From JACVRM01 sp963755085 (GTDB lineage: Bacteria > Actinomycetota > Thermoleophilia > Gaiellales > Gaiellaceae): a stretch of 64,000 bases of DNA. Shown here one piece after another: positions 40,717-48,377 of the stretch. The stretch lies in assembly GCA_963755085.1 (NCBI GenBank), contig CAVWIN010000020.1:62001-126000 (forward strand), given 5' to 3'. Each line of letters opens with the position of its first letter. Positions within the stretch are counted from its first letter, which is position 1. The translations under genes were made by a program, and so were the position numbers. The notes beneath the pieces were generated by a model. That model ran no database searches and had not been told where the DNA came from. It saw only the letters and a program-made list of their open reading frames with translations.

Positions 40717-43413
40717 CTACGGAATCGCCTGTCGCTCCCGCGCGTCGAGTGCCCGCGTGAGTTGTGCGCGCGCCCTGATCCCGAGCTTGCGGTACACGCG
40801 CCCGAGGTTCGCCTCGACCGTCTTGCGGCTGACGAACACCTCCGCGGCGATCGCGTCGTTCGTAAGGCCGGCCGCGGCCAGACGCGCGATGCGAAGCTCG
40901 GTCGGCGTTATATCGGCCGGCGCCGAGCGCGTCGCGGTTCGCGCGAACTCCTCCCGCGCGCGCTCGGCCCACGGTCGCGCGCCGAGCCCGTCGAACAGCT
41001 CGGCGGCCCGTGCGAGCAACTCGCGTGCATGCCGCTTCTGCTTGAGACGGCGCCGTACCTTCCCGGCCGCGAGCAGCGTCCGCGCGAGCTCGAACGGCAT
41101 CGGACAGGCGTCGTGCTCGTCGAGCGCTCGATCGAGCGCGTCGGCAGCGCCGTCCAGGTCGCCTTCGGCGGCCAGCACCAGACCGCGGCAGCGCGCGCCG
41201 ACTGCGAGGCTCCACGGGATCCGAGAGCGCGCGGCCGCCGCTTCGAGAGCCGCGAGCACCGAGCGCGCGCCGTCCACGTCACCTGCGCCCACCGCGGCCT
41301 CGATCGCGTCGCCTTCGATGCGCCAGATCGCGGGCTCGCGGAACCCGATCCGCTCCCGCGCCGCCACGGCCATGCCGAGACGCCCGGCGGCCGCGGGGTA
41401 ATCGCCGGCGGCCAGCTCTGCGAGACCGACGATGCGCTCCCACAGCATCCGTACGACAGGCTCATCCGCTCCGGCGGCCGCGCGTGCATCCACGGGCCGC
41501 CCGAGATGGGCGTCGACATACGCGCGCCACAGACTCCCTCCCGTGTCGACACCGGTGAGCGAGAACTGCTCCTGCGTGCGATCGGCTAGCTCCGAGGCGA
41601 GCTCCCAGTTGCCCGACCAACATTCGAGCAGCGTCCGGTTCAAAAGGATGTTGAAGAGCGACGAGTCGTCGCCCTCGTCCAACGCGGCATTCTCGGCCAC
41701 ATGCAGATGACCGCGCGCGCCGTCGAAGTCGTCGACGTACCGCAGCCACTGTCCGAGCTTGAAGACGACTCGCGTATCGACGGCCGCAGGCGGTGAGGCC
41801 GTTTCGAGCTCGAGCGCGCGCTCGGCGGATCCACGGTCGAGCCCGTCGCCGAGGAAGAGATCGGCGCGCACGCGCGCGCCGAGGGCAAGCGCCACGAGGG
41901 AGGGATCCTCCCCGCCTTCGAGGAGTTCGAGAGCGGCACGCGCGGCCTCGGACGCCCGCAGCAAATCGCTTGTGCCGGCCCACATCGCGATCGCCGCCAG
42001 GCAGCGCGCCCGAAGGACCTGGTCACTCGCCTCACGCAATGCCTCCTCGGCGTGGGCGACGGCGACCGTTTCGCCGGCGCGCCAGTACTCGATCTCGGCG
42101 AGAGCGAGCAGCGCTCGCGCACGCGTGTCGCCGCGACAGGAAGCGGCGAGCCCCTCGAGGATCGAGCTCGCCCGCTGGAAGTCCCCTGCGAGGTGCAGGT
42201 GGTCGGCGAGAACGAGCCGGCGCTCGTCGCTTCGTGACGGATCGAGGCGCAGCGCGAGCTCGGTCAGCTCGGCTGCACTGTCGGGTGCGCCGCGTTCCCG
42301 AGCGTTCTGTGCGGCGGCATCGAGCACCCGCGCCGCCTCGGGATCCGGAGGGATGGTCGCGAGCGCGACGTGGCGCGCGCGCTCCTCCAGGTCGCTCACT
42401 GCTTCTGCGAGCCGGCCGTGAACCGCGCGCAGCTCGGACGGGGACGCTGCGCCGTACACCGCGGCTGCGAACAGGGGATGCGTGAACGCAATGTGGCCGT
42501 CTGCTTCGATCGTGACGAGCCCCGCCCGCTCGGCAGGCGCGAGCGCGACCGCGTCGACCGCGCCGGGTCGCGGCCGCGCGAGTGCCGACGCGGTGAGCAG
42601 CGCGCCGCGCGTCGCCGCCGGGAGCGAGGCGATGCGCCGGGCGACGAGCGTGCGGAGATCATCGGGCACCGGCAGCGGCGCAGACGGCCCGAGGCCGCCG
42701 TCGGCGAGCAGCCGCGCAATCTCGAGGGCATAGAACGCGTTGCCGCGCGACGCCTCGGCGAGCCGGACGAGCACGGGCCGCGGCAGTGCCAACTCCAAAC
42801 GGTCGACGATGATCCGCTGCAGCGCGGCGACGGAGAGCGGTCCGACGGGCAGCCGGCGGAGGCGCGCGTCGTCGATTGCCACGACGAACCCGGGCCGTGC
42901 CGCGTCGGAGCGCAGCGAGACGACGACCCGAAGCGGCGCGCCCGCGAGGCGGCGGACGGCGAACTCGAGCGCGGCGGCGGTCGGCGGATCGAGCCATTGC
43001 GCGTCGTCCACCGCGAGCAGGACCGGGGCGCGGCGCGCCAGCTCGCGCAGGATCGAGAGCAGGGCCGTGCCGACGAGGCGGCGGCTCGGAGCGCGGCCGG
43101 CGGCCGCGCGCAGGAGCGCGACGTCGATCGCGTTCCGCTGCGGCGGCGGCAGCGGCGCAAGGATTTCCTCTCCGACCCTGTCGAGCAGGTCGCCCAGTGC
43201 GGCGAAGGCAAGCCGCGCCTCCGACTCCGCTGGCCGCGCGGCCACGACACGGAGCCCGCGCGCCTCGCCGCGCCGCACCGCCTCCTGCCACACGGTCGTC
43301 TTGCCGATCCCAGGCTCCCCGACGACCTCCAGCGCGGCGAGTGACGGCTCGGCATCGCCGAGAAGCTCCTCGACGGCAGCCAACTCCGCCTCGCGCCCAA
43401 CGAGGACAGTCAC
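40717..43413 (-). CDS. LuxR-family regulator with N-terminal AAA ATPase (LAL type)
   Basis: A large 898-residue regulator. The N-terminus has an ATPase domain with Walker A GEPGIGKTT near residue 32 and Walker B VLLAVDDAQWLD near 150. The centre is TPR-like helical repeats. The last 60 residues form a LuxR helix-turn-helix (ITPTELRIARLAAAGLTNDAIAAEVFVSRKTVEANLGRVYRKLGI). It activates genes in response to an unknown ligand. No clear target operator is nearby. Confidence 0.9.
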   Translation of the reverse strand: MTVLVGREAELAAVEELLGDAEPSLAALEVVGEPGIGKTTVWQEAVRRGEARGLRVVAARPAESEARLAFAALGDLLDRVGEEILAPLPPPQRNAIDVALLRAAAGRAPSRRLVGTALLSILRELARRAPVLLAVDDAQWLDPPTAAALEFAVRRLAGAPLRVVVSLRSDAARPGFVVAIDDARLRRLPVGPLSVAALQRIIVDRLELALPRPVLVRLAEASRGNAFYALEIARLLADGGLGPSAPLPVPDDLRTLVARRIASLPAATRGALLTASALARPRPGAVDAVALAPAERAGLVTIEADGHIAFTHPLFAAAVYGAASPSELRAVHGRLAEAVSDLEERARHVALATIPPDPEAARVLDAAAQNARERGAPDSAAELTELALRLDPSRSDERRLVLADHLHLAGDFQRASSILEGLAASCRGDTRARALLALAEIEYWRAGETVAVAHAEEALREASDQVLRARCLAAIAMWAGTSDLLRASEAARAALELLEGGEDPSLVALALGARVRADLFLGDGLDRGSAERALELETASPPAAVDTRVVFKLGQWLRYVDDFDGARGHLHVAENAALDEGDDSSLFNILLNRTLLECWSGNWELASELADRTQEQFSLTGVDTGGSLWRAYVDAHLGRPVDARAAAGADEPVVRMLWERIVGLAELAAGDYPAAAGRLGMAVAARERIGFREPAIWRIEGDAIEAAVGAGDVDGARSVLAALEAAAARSRIPWSLAVGARCRGLVLAAEGDLDGAADALDRALDEHDACPMPFELARTLLAAGKVRRRLKQKRHARELLARAAELFDGLGARPWAERAREEFARTATRSAPADITPTELRIARLAAAGLTNDAIAAEVFVSRKTVEANLGRVYRKLGIRARAQLTRALDARERQAIP

Positions 43414-43578
43414 GCAGGGAGCGTACGCCGCGCCGTGTCGCCGTCGGAACTGTCGGACATTCGCGGTGGCTCGGTACTGCTGGCGATGGCCGGTGGGGAA
43501 CCGCTCGTCTCGCTCCGAGGCGCCAGTGCCGGGGCCGTCGCCAGTGCGACCCAGTCGCGCTATGGCTGAGGCCTTCCG

Positions 43579-44223
43579 TCAGCCGTAGGTCGACCGCCCC
43601 GCCAGAATGGAGGCGTTCGGCGGGTAAGGCTCGAGGTCGTCGACGAAGCCGGGCTGTGAGGCCACGCGGCCGAGCCACGCTTCGAACGCCGGATACGCAG
43701 ACGTGTCGATGTCGATCTCGCCGGCGAGGTGCGCGTACGCGTAGACGGCGATGTCCGCAATCGTGTACCGGCCTGCGGCGAGGAAGTCGCGCTCGGCGAG
43801 GTGCCGCTCGAGCGCCGCCAGCACCTCGAACGCATCCTCCCGCCGCTCCAGCGCCGGCGCGCTGTCGGGCGCGAAGCGCCCGGTGACGAGCCGGAAGCGC
43901 AGCCCGCCGATCGCGTACATCACGTCCGTCTGCTCATAGAGCAGCCATCGGCAGACCTCGGCCTGCCCGTACGGGTCGTCGGGCAGGAACGGCGTCCCGG
44001 CGGCGAGATACCAGAGGATCGCGTTCGACTCGATCAGCGTGCGGCCGTCGCCGAGCTCGAGCACCGGCGTAGAGCGGAACGGGTTCAGCGCGGCGAACTC
44101 GTCGGTCAGCGTGTCGCCGTCGAAGATGTCGACCGCGACGCGCTCGTAGTCCCGCCCGAGCTGCGCGAGCAGAAGCCGGACCTTGAAGCAGTTGCCGGAG
44201 GCCGCGTAGTCGTAGAGCCGCAT
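43579..44223 (-). CDS. Glutathione S-transferase-family protein
   Basis: A 214-residue GST with a thioredoxin-like N-domain (RLYDYAASGNCFKVRLLLAQL, NPFRSTPVLELGDGRTLIESNAILWYL) and a helical C-domain containing the folding motif YTIADIAVYAYAHLAG. Actinobacteria usually use mycothiol rather than glutathione, so the real thiol is uncertain. The 165 bases between it and the LuxR gene show nothing else. Confidence 0.87.
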   Translation of the reverse strand: MRLYDYAASGNCFKVRLLLAQLGRDYERVAVDIFDGDTLTDEFAALNPFRSTPVLELGDGRTLIESNAILWYLAAGTPFLPDDPYGQAEVCRWLLYEQTDVMYAIGGLRFRLVTGRFAPDSAPALERREDAFEVLAALERHLAERDFLAAGRYTIADIAVYAYAHLAGEIDIDTSAYPAFEAWLGRVASQPGFVDDLEPYPPNASILAGRSTYG

Positions 44224-44258
44224 GCTGCTGAAACGCCTTCGCTCGCTCGCGTGTGAGG

Positions 44259-44594
44259 TCAGCGCTTCGCCGGCAGCGAGCGTGCGTACGCGGTGCCGAT
44301 CCCGACCCAGCGCTCGAGGTCGGCGTCCGCCGCGACGTCGGCCGCGTCCACGCGGAGCCAGCCGGACATCTGCCGGCTGCGCATCTCCATCAGGTACGCC
44401 GGCGTCGTCGTCGTCAGCGCGTCCGACTCCTCGGGGTCGGTGCGGACGAGGATGCCGCCCTGCCCGCTGGCGGCAACGGCCATGTTCCCGCCGATCAGGA
44501 ACGCGAGCCCGCCGAACATCTTCTGTTCCGTCAGGTTCGGCTCGGCGGCGACGAGCTTCCGGATCCGTTCGGCAAGCGCCTCGTCGTACGCCAC
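44259..44594 (-). CDS. TfoX/Sxy N-terminal-domain protein
   Basis: A 111-residue protein with only the TfoX N-terminal domain: AYDEALAERIRKLVAAEP, KMFGGLAFLIGGNMAV, MSGWLRVDAADVA and the tail VGIGTAYARSLP. Competence regulators have a second domain that is missing here, so a DNA-uptake role is not implied. The GTG at 44594 is chosen because the domain starts there. Confidence 0.82.
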   Translation of the reverse strand: MAYDEALAERIRKLVAAEPNLTEQKMFGGLAFLIGGNMAVAASGQGGILVRTDPEESDALTTTTPAYLMEMRSRQMSGWLRVDAADVAADADLERWVGIGTAYARSLPAKR

Positions 44595-44641
44595 GCGCCT
44601 GATGCTAGACCGATCGCGACGTTCGGACGATCCCGGCTCAG

Positions 44642-44704
44642 CCGAACCGACGGCCTGGATCCATCCGAACCGCCGAGGCGGCTGCGCCTCCGCGCCCCTA
44701 GCGT
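44642..44704 (+). promoter_or_regulatory. ABC exporter promoter with CCGAACCG repeats
   Basis: TAGCGT at 44699-44704 lies six bases before the ATG at 44711, suggesting a leaderless mRNA. Upstream are two direct copies of CCGAACCG (44642-44649 and 44665-44672), 23 bases apart start to start. They are candidates for binding the NarL-type regulator encoded at the end of the same operon. Confidence 0.4.
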
Positions 44705-44710
44705 CGGGGC

Positions 44711-45631
44711 ATGGACTTCGCAATTGAGACGGCCGGCCTGGGTAAGCGCTTCGGCGACCGGGAGGTGCTGAAGGGCATCGATCTCCGCGTCCCGCGCGGC
44801 TCGGCATTTGGCTACCTCGGCCCCAACGGCGCCGGCAAGACGACGCTCATCCGCACGCTGCTCGGCCTGACGGCCGCGGGCGAGGGCGAGATGCGGCTGC
44901 TCGGCATGCCGGTGCCCGCACGGCGCGCCGAGGCGCTCGCCCGGATCGGCGCGATCGTCGAGCAGCCGCTCTTCCACGAGCACCTGACCGGCCGCGAGAA
45001 CCTCCGCATCGTCGCCGCCGCCCGCGGCGGCGCGGCGGCCGCGCGGATCGACGACGCGCTCGATCGTGTCGGGCTCGCCGCGCGCGCGGACGACCGCGTG
45101 AAGACGTATTCGCTGGGGATGCGCCAGCGGCTCGGCATCGCCCGCTGCCTGCTGGCCGACCCCGAGCTCCTGATCCTCGACGAGCCGCTGAACGGCCTCG
45201 ACCCCGCCGGCATCCTCGAGTTCCGCGACTTCGTGCGCGACTTCGTCGCCGGCGGCCGGACAATCGTCGTCTCCTCCCACCTGCTCGACGAGATCGAGAA
45301 GACCTGCGACCACGTCGCCATCGTCGACGGCGCCCGGATCGCCGTGCAGGGCGCCATCGAGGAGCTGCGCGAGCCGGGCGGGCGCACCGTCCTCGTCGAG
45401 GTCGATGCCGTCGCGCGGGCGCGTACGCTGCTCGCCGCCCACCCCGCGGTCGAGCGCGTGCTCGACGACGGCGCGCTCCTGCGCGCGTCGCTCCGTGACC
45501 CGGCGGCGGTCGCCGGCCTGAACCGCCTGCTCATCGAGGCCGGCATTGCCGTCACGCGCCTCGAGCCGGCTCAGGCCTCGCTCGAGCAGCGCTTCCTCGA
45601 GATCACCACCCGGTTGGAGAACGCCGCATGA
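44711..45631 (+). CDS. ABC-2 type exporter ATPase
   Basis: A 306-residue ATPase with Walker A GPNGAGKTT near residue 39, Q-loop IVEQPLFHEHLTG, signature YSLGMRQRLGIA, Walker B LLILDEPLNGLD and the H-loop in VVSSHLL. The C-terminal 90 residues are the usual DUF4162-like tail. It powers export with the permease that starts in its last codons. The substrate is unknown. Confidence 0.92.
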   Translation: MDFAIETAGLGKRFGDREVLKGIDLRVPRGSAFGYLGPNGAGKTTLIRTLLGLTAAGEGEMRLLGMPVPARRAEALARIGAIVEQPLFHEHLTGRENLRIVAAARGGAAAARIDDALDRVGLAARADDRVKTYSLGMRQRLGIARCLLADPELLILDEPLNGLDPAGILEFRDFVRDFVAGGRTIVVSSHLLDEIEKTCDHVAIVDGARIAVQGAIEELREPGGRTVLVEVDAVARARTLLAAHPAVERVLDDGALLRASLRDPAAVAGLNRLLIEAGIAVTRLEPAQASLEQRFLEITTRLENAA

Positions 45632-46401
45632 CCGCCCTCGTCACCGCCGACCTACTGAAGCTGCGCCGCCGGCGCGGGCTCGTCGCGGTCGTGTCGCTGC
45701 TGACCGTCGGCGCGATCGTCATCTCCAACGCGATCATCGAGCTGCTGCACCTGGCGGACTCGACCACGCACGGTCCGGCCGGCGGCGTGACGATGCTGGG
45801 CCACCAGGCCTTCACGGTCGGCGCGCTGGGCGCGGTGGCCGCCGCCGTCGTCGGGGCGGTCGCGGGCGCCGGCGACCTCGAGGCGGGGGTCTACCGCGAC
45901 CTGGTCGTTACCGGCCGCTCCCGCCTGGCGCTCTACTCCGCGCGGATCCCCGCCGGCCTGCTCTTCCTGCTCCCGTTCGCCGCGGCCGCATACGCGCTCG
46001 AGGCGGTCGTCAGCGTCTCCTGGGCCGGCTACCACCCCGCCCCGAGCCTGTCGGTCCTGCTCACGACGGGCGTCTGGACCCTGCTGAAGGTCGTCTTCAC
46101 TTACCTGCTCGCGGTCGGGATCGCGACGGCGATCGGGTCGCGGTCGTACACGATCGGCATCCTGCTGGCCTGGACGCTCGCTGTCACGCCGCTCCTGGCG
46201 TCGATCTCGGCGCTCGGGTGGGTGCGCAAGCTGATCCCCGGCGTCGCGATCGACGCGCTCCAGCCGGCGGCGCTCGGCGAGAGCGCCCGCCAGGGCCTGG
46301 CGATCCCGATGGCGGCAGCCACGGTGGCCGCGGTCCTGCTCGTCTGGACGCTTGCCGCGCTCGGGGCGGGCGGGCTGCGCGACACCGCGCGCGACGCGTG
46401 A
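45628..46401 (+). CDS. ABC-2 type exporter permease
   Basis: A 257-residue membrane protein with about six hydrophobic segments (GLVAVVSLLTVGAIVI, GALGAVAAAVVGAVAGAG, AGLLFLLPFAAAAYALE and others). Charged loop ETGV-like residues (DLEAGVYRDLVVTGRSR) form the coupling element, as in NatB/ABC2_membrane proteins. It overlaps the ATPase stop by four bases. Confidence 0.87.
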   Translation: MTALVTADLLKLRRRRGLVAVVSLLTVGAIVISNAIIELLHLADSTTHGPAGGVTMLGHQAFTVGALGAVAAAVVGAVAGAGDLEAGVYRDLVVTGRSRLALYSARIPAGLLFLLPFAAAAYALEAVVSVSWAGYHPAPSLSVLLTTGVWTLLKVVFTYLLAVGIATAIGSRSYTIGILLAWTLAVTPLLASISALGWVRKLIPGVAIDALQPAALGESARQGLAIPMAAATVAAVLLVWTLAALGAGGLRDTARDA

Positions 46402-46453
46402 TTCATCCCTTCGCACGAGGCGCACGCGGCCGGAGCGGAGTACCGTCGAACGC

Positions 46454-47587
46454 ATGAAGCGCCTGCGTCTGGACCCGCTCGCCGGCGACATCGCACTCGC
46501 GCTCGCACTGTTCGCCTTCGCCGTCTCGGCGGCGGCATCGGGCCACAACGCGCCGTTCCTCTACGTGCTAGCGGCGATCGGGATCCTGCCGCTCGCCGCG
46601 CGCCGCCTCTACCCGGTCGAGGTCCTGGCGGTCGTCACGGCTGTGACCGCGTGGGTCGCCTTCACCTACACCGACGGCTGGTGGCCCTTCGGCGCCATCA
46701 TTGCCTTCTACAGCGTCGCGGCCCACTCGCCGCGACGGCGGGCGATGATCGCCGGCGGGATCGCGCTCGGCGTCCTCGCCCTCGGCGCGGCGGCGTCGAT
46801 CCACTGGCACGGCCTCGACGGCTTCCCACGCCTCGCCGGGGACCTCGCCCCGCTTGTCGCTGCGTGGCTCCTCGGTGACAGCCTCCGGAACCGGCGCGCC
46901 TACCTCCGCGCCGTCGAGGAGCGGGCGGCGCAGCTCGAGCGCGAGCACGAGGCCTACGCCCGCCAGGCCGCCGCCGAGGAGCAGGCGCGGATCGCGCGCG
47001 AGGTGCACGACGTCGTCGCGCACAACCTCAGCGTGATCGTCGTGCAGGCCACGGCGGCCGATGCCGTCTTCGACACCGATCCCGCCGACGCGCGGCGGGC
47101 CGTGCAGGCGATCGGGTCGACGGCGCGCCAGGCGCTCGACGAGCTTCGGCGCGTGCTCGGTGTGATCCGCACGGACGAGCTCTGCGCCGACGCGCTGTCG
47201 CCGCAGCCCGGCCTCGACCGCCTCGACGCGCTCTTCGGGCAGGTGCGGGCCGCCGGCCTCGCGGTCGAGCTCGAGGTCGAGGGGCCGCCCATCCGCCTCT
47301 CCCCCGCGGTCGAGCTCTCCGCCTTCCGAATCGTGCAGGAGGCGCTCACCAACTCGATGCGCCACGGCAACGCCCGGCACGCGACCGTGTCGCTGCGCTA
47401 CGGAGACAACGCCTTCGGCATCGAGATCGTGGATGACGGCCCGGGCGCCGCGAACGGCGACGGCGCGGGCCACGGGCTGGTCGGGATGCGGGAGCGCGCG
47501 GCGACGTTCGGTGGGCACGTAGAAGCCGGCCCGAACGCGGGCGGCGGCTTCCGCGTGGCCGCCACGATCCCGCTGGCGGCCGCATGA
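46454..47587 (+). CDS. NarL-type sensor histidine kinase
   Basis: A 377-residue kinase. The first 140 residues hold four to five membrane spans without a large extracellular loop, as in DesK/LiaS-like intramembrane sensors. The HisKA_3 helix has the phosphorylated His185 in REVHDVVAHNLS. The ATPase domain has QEALTNSMRHG and DDGPGAA/GHGLVGMRERA. It overlaps the regulator gene by four bases and follows the ABC exporter, so it may sense stress on the envelope. Confidence 0.92.
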   Translation: MKRLRLDPLAGDIALALALFAFAVSAAASGHNAPFLYVLAAIGILPLAARRLYPVEVLAVVTAVTAWVAFTYTDGWWPFGAIIAFYSVAAHSPRRRAMIAGGIALGVLALGAAASIHWHGLDGFPRLAGDLAPLVAAWLLGDSLRNRRAYLRAVEERAAQLEREHEAYARQAAAEEQARIAREVHDVVAHNLSVIVVQATAADAVFDTDPADARRAVQAIGSTARQALDELRRVLGVIRTDELCADALSPQPGLDRLDALFGQVRAAGLAVELEVEGPPIRLSPAVELSAFRIVQEALTNSMRHGNARHATVSLRYGDNAFGIEIVDDGPGAANGDGAGHGLVGMRERAATFGGHVEAGPNAGGGFRVAATIPLAAA

Positions 47588-48249
47588 GCATCAGCGTCCT
47601 GCTCTGCGACGACCAGGCGCTCGTTCGCAACGGGTTCGGGATGATCCTGAACGCCGTCGACGGGATCGACGTCATCGGCGAGGCCGGCGAGGGCGGCGAG
47701 GCGGTCGAGCTGGCGAAGCGACTGCTGCCACAGGTCGTGCTCATGGACGTGCGCATGCCGGGCATGAACGGCATCGAGGCCACGCGGCGCATCGTGCAGA
47801 GCGGCGTCGAGAGCCGCGTCCTGATCCTGACCACGTTCGACCTCGACGAGTACGTGTACGAGGCGCTGCGCGCCGGCGCGAGCGGCTTCCTGCTCAAGGA
47901 CGTGACCGCCCAGCAGCTCGTCGAGGGCGTGCGCGTCATCGCGGCCGGCGAGGCGATGCTCGCCCCGACGGTCACGCGGCGGCTGCTCGAGCGCTTCGCC
48001 GGCAGCCTCCCGGGCGCCGACGACCGCCTGCCGCCGTCGCTGTCGGCGCTTACCGACCGCGAGCTGGAGATCCTCACCCTGCTCGCAAGCGGGCTGTCGA
48101 ACGCCGAGCTCGGCGCGAAGCTGTTCCTCAGCGAGCCGACGATCAAGACGCACCTGTCGAGCATCTTCCGCAAGCTCGGCGTCCGCGACCGCGTCCAGGC
48201 GGTCATCGCCGCGTACGACGCGGGGCTCGTGCAGCCGGCCGCACGATAA
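47584..48249 (+). CDS. NarL/FixJ-family response regulator
   Basis: A 221-residue response regulator. The receiver domain has Asp9-Asp10 and the phospho-acceptor Asp55 in VVLMDVRMPG. The C-terminal LuxR helix-turn-helix reads LTDRELEILTLLASGLSNAELGAKLFLSEPTIKTHLSSIFRKLGV. It pairs with the kinase upstream and probably controls the ABC exporter and perhaps the MMPL gene downstream. Confidence 0.93.
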   Translation: MSISVLLCDDQALVRNGFGMILNAVDGIDVIGEAGEGGEAVELAKRLLPQVVLMDVRMPGMNGIEATRRIVQSGVESRVLILTTFDLDEYVYEALRAGASGFLLKDVTAQQLVEGVRVIAAGEAMLAPTVTRRLLERFAGSLPGADDRLPPSLSALTDRELEILTLLASGLSNAELGAKLFLSEPTIKTHLSSIFRKLGVRDRVQAVIAAYDAGLVQPAAR

Positions 48250-48276
48250 GACTTCCGGAGGAGGCGCCCGGCGCGA

Positions 48277-48345
48277 AACCGCCGTTCGGCCGACCTGCGG
48301 TTCCGACGTCCGCCCGACGCGGCGGCCGGCTGCCGGTCCTAGCGT
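48277..48345 (+). promoter_or_regulatory. MMPL promoter with dyad operator
   Basis: AACCGC (48277-48282) and GCGGTT (48297-48302) flank a central CGGCCG (48287-48292) to make a 26-base near-symmetric dyad that contains CCGAAC on the complementary strand, as in the ABC exporter promoter. TAGCGT at 48340-48345 is a candidate -10, with the ATG at 48378. Control by the NarL-type regulator just upstream is likely but inferred. Confidence 0.4.
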
Positions 48346-48377
48346 AAGGCGGGTCATTCCCCGAACGGGAGGCCCCA

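Noticed and set aside
44259..44594. TfoX-domain protein as evidence for natural competence
   Set aside because: Only the N-terminal domain is present and no com genes are nearby; such single-domain proteins are common without competence.
48277..48302. The AACCGC/GCGGTT dyad as a terminator of the response regulator gene
   Set aside because: The stem is interrupted and lacks a tight loop, and it lies in a promoter region, so an operator is the better reading, although termination is not excluded.
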